Below are positions 6,109 to 11,570 of a stretch of DNA of 11,570 bases, in pieces. Source of the stretch: JADLDV01 sp964546355 (GTDB lineage: Bacteria; Patescibacteriota; Minisyncoccia; Phycocordibacterales; UBA9973); the NCBI GenBank assembly GCA_964546355.1, contig CAZJJM010000016.1, positions 1 to 11,570 on the forward strand, written 5' to 3'. Positions within the stretch are counted from its first letter, which is position 1; every line of letters begins with the position of its first letter. Made by a program: the position numbers and the translations under genes. The notes below the pieces were generated by a model. That model was not told where the DNA came from. It saw only the letters and a list, made by a program, of their open reading frames with translations, and did not search any database.

Positions 6109-8571
6109 TTAGAAACACGTAATAGAAGCGATACTATCTCCCGCACGAAGCTTCATGATAGTTACACCTTGTGTCTGTCGTCCGAGATTTGGAATACTAG
6201 GAAGATCGACACGGATTACCTGCCCCTTCTTGGACATCGCAATGAGTTCACCTTCATTGCCGACTACTCGAGCAACGATAAGTTCTCCTGTTTTAGTCGT
6301 AAGTTTTGCAGTTTTGATACCTGAGCCACCACGCTTTTGGACTTTGTATTCTTTGAGTGCTGTTTTTTTACCAAGTCCGTTTGCGCTCATGATAAGCAGT
6401 GCACCATCACCTTGATCTTTTTTAATAACATCAACACCAACGATGATATCGCCTTTACCCAGTTTCATTGCACGTACACCAGCGGCAGTGCGTCCCATTT
6501 CACGAATATCACTTTCTTTGAATCTAATAGATTGACCTTTTTGTGTTGCAAGCATGACATCATCACCCTTTTCAACAATCAATGCTGATACTAGCTCATC
6601 TCCTTTATCAAGACGAATGGCAATAATTCCACTTCGTCGAACATCTTTGAAACTCTCAAGTGTCATTTTCTTTGCAACACCACTCGTTGTACTGAGCATG
6701 AGTGATGCTGATTTTGCTTTTGCTTCTTTCGGCATTGGCAATATTGAAGTAACTTTTTCATCAGATGTCAGAGAAAGGAAATTCATAATTGACTTCCCTT
6801 TTGTCGCACGACGTCCTTCAGGAATATCATACATTTTGATCTGGTACGCTTTACCGAGGTTTGTGAAGAACAACAAATCACTGTGAGTGTTTGCACTGAC
6901 AAGATCAGTGACGAAATCTTCTTCTTTTGTTTCAATATCAATCACACCGACACCACCACGCTTCTGACTGCGGTATTCGCCTGGATCAGTACGCTTCACA
7001 TATCCACCTTGTGTAAACACAAGAACTGATTCTTTTTCTGGAATAAGATCTTCTACAGAAATAGCCTTAACTCCGCCTTTGATAACCTTAGTACGACGCT
7101 CATCACCATACTTATCTTTAATTTCACTAAGTTCTTTTGCAATAACGGCAAGCATTTTTTTCTTACTTGCGATGAGTGATTGCATCTCTTCAATGAATGC
7201 TTGTTTTTCTTTGAGTTCTGTTTCAACTGCTTTACGCTCAAGTCCAGCGAGTTTCTGGAGACGCATTTCGAGAATTGCAGTTGCTTGAATTTCAGAGAAC
7301 TTGAACTCTTTCATCAAGTTAAGTTTCGCAAGCGCAGCGTCTTTTGACTCTCGAATAATCGTAATGACTCGATCAATATGATCAAGTGCTTTTTTCAAGC
7401 CAAGGAGAATATGTTCACGTTCTTGTGCACGTTTCAAATCAAATTCACTTCGACGACGTACGATTTCTTGTCGGTGTTTTATAAATTCTTCAAGCATCGA
7501 CTTGAGTGACAATGTCTGCGGAACACCATCGACAAGTGCGAGCATGTTGTAGTTGAAGTTAAGCTCAAGTTGTGTGTGTTTGTAGAGATAGTTGAGAACT
7601 TTTTGTGGGTGTACTCCAGTTTTCAAGTCAATCACAATACGAATATCGTTGGTAGAAAAATCATTAAGACCCTTCACTCCTTCGAGTTTTTTATCACGAA
7701 CAAGATCTGCAATCGACATGATGAGATCTGCCTTGTTCACACGAAATGGCAATGATGTCACCACGATTTGTGAGACACCACTCTTTTGTTCGACAATCTC
7801 AACTTCACCTCGAGTAACAACACCTCCTCGTCCAGATGAATACGCTTGGATCAAATCTTGATTTCCATACACGAGACCACCTGTCGGAAAATCAGGACCT
7901 TTCACAAATTGCATCAAATCTTCAGTTGTCGCATCTGGTGTTTCGATCAAATGAAGTGTTGCGTCGAGTACTTCTCTTAAATTATGAGGAGGGATATTCG
8001 TTGCCATACCGACAGCAATACCAAGTGTTCCATTGAGTAACAATGTTGGAACAGCAGTAGGCATCACTGTTGGTTCATTACGACTGTTGTCATAGTTAGG
8101 ACGGAAATTAATCGTGTCTTTTTCAATATCACGAAGAATCTCACCTGAGAGTTTTGCCATTTTTGCTTCGGTGTAACGCATCGCAGCAGCGTTGTCACCA
8201 TCAATCGAACCGAAGTTTCCTTGTCCAATAACAAGGGGATATCGATATGAGAATTCTTGTGCCATTTTTACCATCGCATCATACACAGACACATCACCGT
8301 GTGGGTGATATTTACCAAGCACATCACCGACAACCAATGCAGACTTACGGAATTTTGCAGATGAATGAAGTCCGAGCCCATGCATAGAAAAGAGGATGCG
8401 ACGGTGTACAGGTTTCAAACCGTCACGAACATCTGGAAGAGCACGATCCACAATAACTGACATTGAATATGCCAAGTATGAAGTTTTCATTTCACTGGTG
8501 ATGTTGATCGGAATAACACTTTGTCGTTCAACTTCTGGAATATCTGGTTGTGTTTCTACTTTCTTTGCCAT
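6109..8571 (-). CDS. gyrA: DNA gyrase subunit A
   Basis: This is the 820-residue breakage-reunion subunit of gyrase, which with GyrB introduces negative supercoils using ATP. The N-terminal domain has the family sequences ALPDVRDGLKPVHRR, GKYHPHGD and GQGNFGSIDGDNAAAMRYTE, with catalytic Arg132-Tyr133. A coiled-coil arm follows (about 370-480), then a six-blade C-terminal DNA-wrapping domain. The GyrA box is QKRGGVG at 536-542, and a second box-like QKRGGSG lies at 745-751; a box in the first blade favours GyrA over ParC. The position equivalent to E. coli Ser83 is Val94, with Asp98 kept (E. coli Asp87). There is no acidic C-terminal tail. ATG at 8571, 24 bases after the upstream stop, has no Shine-Dalgarno sequence. 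It is last in the MBL / membrane protein / gyrA operon. Confidence 0.97.
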   Translation of the reverse strand: MAKKVETQPDIPEVERQSVIPINITSEMKTSYLAYSMSVIVDRALPDVRDGLKPVHRRILFSMHGLGLHSSAKFRKSALVVGDVLGKYHPHGDVSVYDAMVKMAQEFSYRYPLVIGQGNFGSIDGDNAAAMRYTEAKMAKLSGEILRDIEKDTINFRPNYDNSRNEPTVMPTAVPTLLLNGTLGIAVGMATNIPPHNLREVLDATLHLIETPDATTEDLMQFVKGPDFPTGGLVYGNQDLIQAYSSGRGGVVTRGEVEIVEQKSGVSQIVVTSLPFRVNKADLIMSIADLVRDKKLEGVKGLNDFSTNDIRIVIDLKTGVHPQKVLNYLYKHTQLELNFNYNMLALVDGVPQTLSLKSMLEEFIKHRQEIVRRRSEFDLKRAQEREHILLGLKKALDHIDRVITIIRESKDAALAKLNLMKEFKFSEIQATAILEMRLQKLAGLERKAVETELKEKQAFIEEMQSLIASKKKMLAVIAKELSEIKDKYGDERRTKVIKGGVKAISVEDLIPEKESVLVFTQGGYVKRTDPGEYRSQKRGGVGVIDIETKEEDFVTDLVSANTHSDLLFFTNLGKAYQIKMYDIPEGRRATKGKSIMNFLSLTSDEKVTSILPMPKEAKAKSASLMLSTTSGVAKKMTLESFKDVRRSGIIAIRLDKGDELVSALIVEKGDDVMLATQKGQSIRFKESDIREMGRTAAGVRAMKLGKGDIIVGVDVIKKDQGDGALLIMSANGLGKKTALKEYKVQKRGGSGIKTAKLTTKTGELIVARVVGNEGELIAMSKKGQVIRVDLPSIPNLGRQTQGVTIMKLRAGDSIASITCF

Positions 8572-8595
8572 AGTGGATTGTAATGATGTGAATAA

Positions 8596-8940
8596 TTAAT
8601 ATGAATCTTCTTGTATATATGTTTCTGGACCCGGAGGAAGTTGTTTTACTGATTCAACCGATGACGATTCTGATTCACTGGCTGATTTCTTGATATTTTT
8701 GATTCCACTGACCGATGCTGACATTTCTCCCCACAGTGAACCAATCCTCTTACCCAGTAATGTAAATGGTTTGGTTTGTTCTGAAAACGCACGCGCTTGT
8801 TCGTCACTCGTCACCTGCTTTGTAAATGTATTCAACCAAAAAATCATTGCGAGTGATGCACTTCCAATAGCAAGTACAAGTGCGATGTTGTGACGCACAC
8901 GAGGATGGTATGAACGAATTTTTTCGAGATGTTTTCTCAT
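8596..8940 (-). CDS. Small single-pass membrane protein upstream of gyrA
   Basis: An unrecognised 114-residue protein. The N terminus is basic (Arg, Lys and His in residues 2-17), followed by one membrane helix (about 19-37) and a polar region of about 75 residues with a Ser/Glu-rich, probably disordered segment (86-98) and a Pro-rich end. The positive-inside rule suggests the N terminus is cytoplasmic and the rest is outside or periplasm-facing. ATG at 8940 is 8 bases past the stop of the MBL-fold gene, and the stop is 24 bases before gyrA, so the three genes are almost certainly co-transcribed. No Shine-Dalgarno sequence is present. Its function is unknown; nothing in the sequence connects it biochemically to gyrase. 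Confidence 0.78.
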   Translation of the reverse strand: MRKHLEKIRSYHPRVRHNIALVLAIGSASLAMIFWLNTFTKQVTSDEQARAFSEQTKPFTLLGKRIGSLWGEMSASVSGIKNIKKSASESESSSVESVKQLPPGPETYIQEDSY

Positions 8941-8948
8941 ATATAAAT

Positions 8949-9587
8949 TTATGAAGAAAGAATTACTATTTCACCATTCTTTGATTCGATATCCTTACGT
9001 TTGATTGTCAGTTTTTCAATCGGAGAAACAGCGTCTTGTCCTGCTTCTTTTAAGAAATGTTTCAATGCATCTTTTTGCATATCATCACCGTATTCCATTG
9101 GAATAATAATTTTTGTTTCAAGTGACAATGCAATCTTGTGTGCTTGTGCCGCATCAAGGAGATCTCCTCCACCAATCGGCACAAAAAGAATATCAGGCGT
9201 GCCAATTTTTTCTCGAACCTCTGGAGCAAGTGTTCCAGAACCAAGTGTACCAAGAAAACAGAGATTGATATTGTCTACAGTTAGTGTATATATAGTGTTG
9301 ATGTATTTTTTACCATCAAGCACAACATCAGTCATCATTCCTTTTATGAAAATACCTTTGACCTCATAATCCCCTGGTCCTTCTATAACAAACGGTACAG
9401 TCTCGCCAAATGAAGTATTTTCCACGCCATTATATTCTGGATGATGCGTACTCGAGAGAGTGATTTGTGCACCAAAACGAGCTGGTTTTACACCAGACGT
9501 AGAATCTTTACTTATAGGATTATAGGCGATTACCGTTTCCCCTTGCTGTATCTTGAAACATGCTTTGCCGAAATATGTCACAATCAT
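8949..9587 (-). CDS. MBL-fold protein with degenerate metal site (UlaG-like)
   Basis: A 212-residue protein with the metallo-beta-lactamase fold of the UlaG-like (Lactamase_B_3) group: YFGKACFKI at 5-13, FVIEGPGDYEVKGIF (66-80), PDILFVPIGGG (131-141) and KIIIPMEYG (159-167). The metal-binding motifs are altered. The usual SHDHPDHN-type motif reads SSTHHPEYN (45-53), keeping only one of its metal-binding residues (His49). The usual LGDLG is LGTLG (Thr114), and the usual PMHYG is PMEYG (Glu165). TDP-type DP near residue 23 is NP. It is therefore probably a non-catalytic member, or binds metal differently. ATG at 9587 coincides with the expected transcription start from a TGCTATACT box. It is first in the operon with the small membrane protein and gyrA. 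Confidence 0.88.
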   Translation of the reverse strand: MIVTYFGKACFKIQQGETVIAYNPISKDSTSGVKPARFGAQITLSSTHHPEYNGVENTSFGETVPFVIEGPGDYEVKGIFIKGMMTDVVLDGKKYINTIYTLTVDNINLCFLGTLGSGTLAPEVREKIGTPDILFVPIGGGDLLDAAQAHKIALSLETKIIIPMEYGDDMQKDALKHFLKEAGQDAVSPIEKLTIKRKDIESKNGEIVILSS

Positions 9588-9593
9588 GCATAT

Positions 9594-9602
9594 AGTATAG
9601 CA
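9594..9602 (-). promoter_or_regulatory. Extended -10 promoter of the MBL-gyrA operon, leaderless geometry
   Basis: TGCTATACT on the minus strand (9602-9594), with a weak TTGTAA 19 bp upstream (9624-9619). The box ends 6 bases before the ATG at 9587, so the expected start is the A of the ATG. Confidence 0.55.
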
Positions 9603-9667
9603 TACTATTACGAAAGGATTACAATATATATTCCTTTACTTTCAGGTAAAATTATAGTATTATCTTC

Positions 9668-9676
9668 TGGTATTCT
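9668..9676 (+). promoter_or_regulatory. Candidate extended -10 promoter for rpsA
   Basis: TGGTATTCT on the plus strand, with no convincing -35. A start near 9683 would give a leader of about 90 nt containing both hairpins described below. It is divergent from the MBL-gyrA promoter. Confidence 0.35.
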
Positions 9677-9703
9677 ATTAGTAGTCGGATTTTAGCATAA
9701 CCC

Positions 9704-9765
9704 TCTTTCGAGACAGAAACATCGAAAGAAACGCTAGAATCTTTTCCGCCTACGTGCGGATTTTT
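9704..9765 (+). promoter_or_regulatory. Structured 5' leader of rpsA with two hairpins
   Basis: Hairpin 1: an 8-bp stem TCTTTCGA (9704-9711) with TCGAAAGA (9722-9729) and a 10-nt loop. Hairpin 2: a 5-bp GC-rich stem (9745-9749 with 9756-9760), a 6-nt loop and then five Ts, so it resembles a weak intrinsic terminator ending 6 bases before the rpsA ATG. No plus-strand gene upstream needs a terminator here. Translational or transcriptional feedback control of rpsA is a reasonable inference, since E. coli rpsA also has a structured leader with a poor Shine-Dalgarno sequence and is autoregulated by S1. Confidence 0.5.
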
Positions 9766-9771
9766 AATTTT

Positions 9772-10878
9772 ATGGCAAAAGATACAGTTTTTAATGAAAT
9801 ATATGCAAGTGAACAACCTGCATTACGCGCACTCATAGACACAAGTGCAAATCCTCCAGAAAAGGATATGCTCGTGGAAGGTCCAGTGGTGAGTATCGAC
9901 AAATCATCAGTATTTATCGACTTGCAACCATTCGGTACTGGTATTATCTACGGACGTGAATTCAACAATGCACGCGATATCATCAAGAAAATCAACATTG
10001 GTGACTTGGTAAAAGCAAAAGTTGTAGACACAAACAACGAAGAAGGATATGTCGAACTTTCCCTCAAGGAAGCAAAACAAGCACTCATCTGGAGTGAAGC
10101 AGAAAAAGCAATCAAAGGAAAAACTCCTATTGAAATTACTGTCAAAGAAGCAAACAAAGGTGGTCTTATCCTTGAATGGCAAGGTATCGCTGGCTTCCTC
10201 CCTGCATCACAACTCAAACCTGAACACTACCCACGTGTTGAAGACTCAGATAAAGACAAGATTTTGAAAGAATTGAAGAAACTCGTTGGTACAAAACTTA
10301 CAGTAACTATGATTTCTGCTCTACCAAAAGAAGGTAAACTTATTTTCTCTGAAAAGGACGGTACATCAGAAGAACGCAAAGAAATGGTTGGTAAATATGT
10401 AGTCGGTGATGAACTCGACACAACAGTTGCTGGTATCGTTGACTTCGGTGTCTTCCTCAAAGTAGAAGATGGACTCGAAGGTCTTGTACACATTTCTGAA
10501 ATTGATTGGGGTCTCGTAGAAGATCCACGCGCACTCTTCAAGATTGGCGACAAAGTAAAAGCAAAGATTATTGAGATCAAAGAAGGAAAGATTTCTCTTT
10601 CTATCAAAGCCCTCAAAGAAAATCCTTGGAAAGAATTTGAAGCAACAATCAAGAAAGGTGACATTATCAAAGGTGTCGTGATCAAGTTCAACAAACACGG
10701 CGCATTGGTATCAATCAAAGAAGGCGTCGCTGGACTCGTCCACAACTCTCTCTTTGGTGGCGAAGACAAACTCCGTCAAAACTTGGAACTTGGTAAAACA
10801 TACAATTTCCAAATCACCCTTTTTGAACCAAAGGAACACCGTATGACTCTTGCATTTTTGGAAGACAAGAAAGCATAA
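9772..10878 (+). CDS. rpsA: 30S ribosomal protein S1 (four S1 domains)
   Basis: A 368-residue protein with four S1 (OB-fold) RNA-binding domains at about 32-98, 116-195, 211-280 and 296-364. The third is the most canonical (GIVDFGVFLK, LEGLVHISEI, KVKAKIIEI, ISLSIKAL). In bacteria S1 binds the small ribosomal subunit and helps load and unfold mRNA, which matters most for messages without a Shine-Dalgarno sequence, as here. The E. coli protein has six domains, and shorter forms are usual in many other phyla. ATG at 9772 is chosen over an in-frame GTG at 9754, because the GTG lies in a terminator-like hairpin and the MAKDTVF start is compact. A strong terminator follows 12 bases after the stop. 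Confidence 0.93.
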   Translation: MAKDTVFNEIYASEQPALRALIDTSANPPEKDMLVEGPVVSIDKSSVFIDLQPFGTGIIYGREFNNARDIIKKINIGDLVKAKVVDTNNEEGYVELSLKEAKQALIWSEAEKAIKGKTPIEITVKEANKGGLILEWQGIAGFLPASQLKPEHYPRVEDSDKDKILKELKKLVGTKLTVTMISALPKEGKLIFSEKDGTSEERKEMVGKYVVGDELDTTVAGIVDFGVFLKVEDGLEGLVHISEIDWGLVEDPRALFKIGDKVKAKIIEIKEGKISLSIKALKENPWKEFEATIKKGDIIKGVVIKFNKHGALVSIKEGVAGLVHNSLFGGEDKLRQNLELGKTYNFQITLFEPKEHRMTLAFLEDKKA

Positions 10879-10890
10879 AATACGTTCACT

Positions 10891-10918
10891 AAAAAATCCG
10901 CCATATGGCGGATTTTTT
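10891..10918. terminator. Bidirectional terminator after rpsA
   Basis: A perfect 28-bp palindrome: A6, GC-rich TCCGCCAT/ATGGCGGA stem, T6. It works for the plus-strand rpsA transcript and can act on the opposite strand. Its TCCGCC core recalls the hairpin just before rpsA (9745-9760). Confidence 0.9.
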
Positions 10919-10942
10919 AGTACTCTGGAAATACTTATAATT

Positions 10943-10973
10943 AAAAAATCACCTAAGTTACCTCGGGTGATTT
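10943..10973 (-). terminator. Terminator of the right-edge minus-strand gene
   Basis: On the minus strand an 8-bp stem AAATCACC (10973-10966) pairs with GGTGATTT (10953-10946), with partial pairing inside the loop, and is followed by a run of Ts. It lies 16 bases past the stop at 10989. Confidence 0.8.
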
Positions 10974-10988
10974 ATTGTTCAATAGTCA

Positions 10989-11570
10989 CTAAAAAGGAAG
11001 TTCTTGGGCAGAACGAAAACGCCAATATCCCCCATCATGAATAAAAATAGTTTGATACACTGCAACACAATATTCTACAGGATTAGGAATGATTATAATA
11101 TTTTTTGAAACATTGAGTAATTTTTCAAAAATACTATTTACTCCTGTAATGTTTTCATTAATGTATACTTTTACAAAAGCATTAATGACTTTTGTAAGAT
11201 TTTCAAACTGAACAATATCCTTTTCAATCCCAAAATGAAGATTCATTATTACCAAGACTGGTTCTTTGTAATAATTTTTTGATAACTCAAGTAATCGTGA
11301 AGAATACGTCACCTCACCATCAAAAATTATTGTTTTGCCATTTTTTACAAAACAAAGAAGTCTATGCTCTTTTGGTTTAAAATTTTGAATTCTAGAAATA
11401 TGTTTTGAAGAAAAAGGTATGTGTAAGACGTGAAGGACCGTTACGCACATCAATATATGTTTTAATCCAAGTTCTGTTAAAACATATGGAGATATTTTAA
11501 AATTCTCACCTTCAAAACTAATTGTGCCATTTTCAAAAATAAAACTCACATTACTTAATTGACTGAATCC
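10989..11570 (-). CDS. Unknown AT-rich protein, 5' end outside window
   Basis: At least 193 residues are visible. The first possible start inside the window is GTG at 11549, but the frame is open to base 11570, so the real start is probably beyond the edge. The nearby ATG at 11551 is out of frame and is followed at once by TGA. The protein is mixed alpha/beta in appearance, rich in Ile, Phe, Asn and Lys, with no signal peptide or clear membrane helix in the visible part. Repeated hydrophobic strands such as KNIIIIPNPVEY are seen. I recognise no family or catalytic motif. It looks more AT-rich than the housekeeping genes beside it, which may mean recent acquisition or simply weak selection. 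It converges on rpsA and has its own terminator. Confidence 0.65.
   Translation of the reverse strand, partial: GFSQLSNVSFIFENGTISFEGENFKISPYVLTELGLKHILMCVTVLHVLHIPFSSKHISRIQNFKPKEHRLLCFVKNGKTIIFDGEVTYSSRLLELSKNYYKEPVLVIMNLHFGIEKDIVQFENLTKVINAFVKVYINENITGVNSIFEKLLNVSKNIIIIPNPVEYCVAVYQTIFIHDGGYWRFRSAQELPF

Noticed and set aside
9754..9771. GTG start for ribosomal protein S1
   Set aside because: The GTG lies in a GC-rich hairpin and T-run; the ATG at 9772 gives a normal N terminus.
10227..10769. 180-codon minus-strand open frame inside rpsA
   Set aside because: Fully antisense to four clear S1 domains, Ser/Pro-rich shadow composition, no promoter or independent evidence.
1..11570. tRNA, rRNA, CRISPR array, integrase or transposase genes
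   Set aside because: I saw no such sequence on either strand.

Overview
The window looks like part of a Candidate Phyla Radiation (Patescibacteria) genome, most likely a Parcubacteria-type lineage. The reasons are a low-GC, compact layout, a short four-domain ribosomal protein S1, a run of small two-helix proteins resembling the T4SS pilin family common in these bacteria, and an MBL-fold protein / small membrane protein / gyrA operon. This assignment is inference from gene content; no rRNA or other phylogenetic marker was compared. Standard stop codons are used (12 TAA, 3 TAG, no TGA) and no in-frame TGA interrupts a gene.

Layout. Bases 1-972 (+) hold a small Lys-tailed protein, possibly cut by the window edge, and a five-helix membrane protein, ending at a hairpin terminator (990-1027). 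Bases 1035-5969 (-) form the most unusual region. In transcription order it has a SAM-dependent methyltransferase, an orphan membrane-anchored solute-binding protein, and six consecutive small secreted proteins with a T4SS-pilin-like plan (signal peptide, two hydrophobic helices, short polar loop). Spacing and internal promoters suggest three transcription units: 5969-3687, 3650-1865 and 1774-1035. One pilin gene (3025-3650) is split by a 100-N scaffold gap flanked by identical 55-bp copies. Merging the copies restores a clean 156-residue reading frame, so the break is an assembly artefact.

Bases 6041-6083 are a perfect inverted-repeat terminator after gyrA. Bases 6109-9587 (-) hold an operon of an MBL-fold protein that has lost nearly all metal ligands, a small membrane protein and DNA gyrase subunit A. 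Bases 9588-9771 are a divergent intergenic region with a structured leader for the plus-strand gene for ribosomal protein S1 (9772-10878). Two terminators (10891-10918 and 10943-10973) separate rpsA from a convergent, AT-rich unknown gene that runs off the right edge.

Gene expression appears unusual. No clear Shine-Dalgarno sequence precedes any start. At least three minus-strand genes (starts 9587, 5969, 3650) have a TATACT -10 box placed so that transcription would begin on or within about 2 nt of the ATG, suggesting leaderless mRNAs.

The strongest leads are the six-gene pilin-like cluster with its coupled solute-binding protein, the apparent MBL pseudoenzyme linked to gyrA, and the leaderless promoter pattern.
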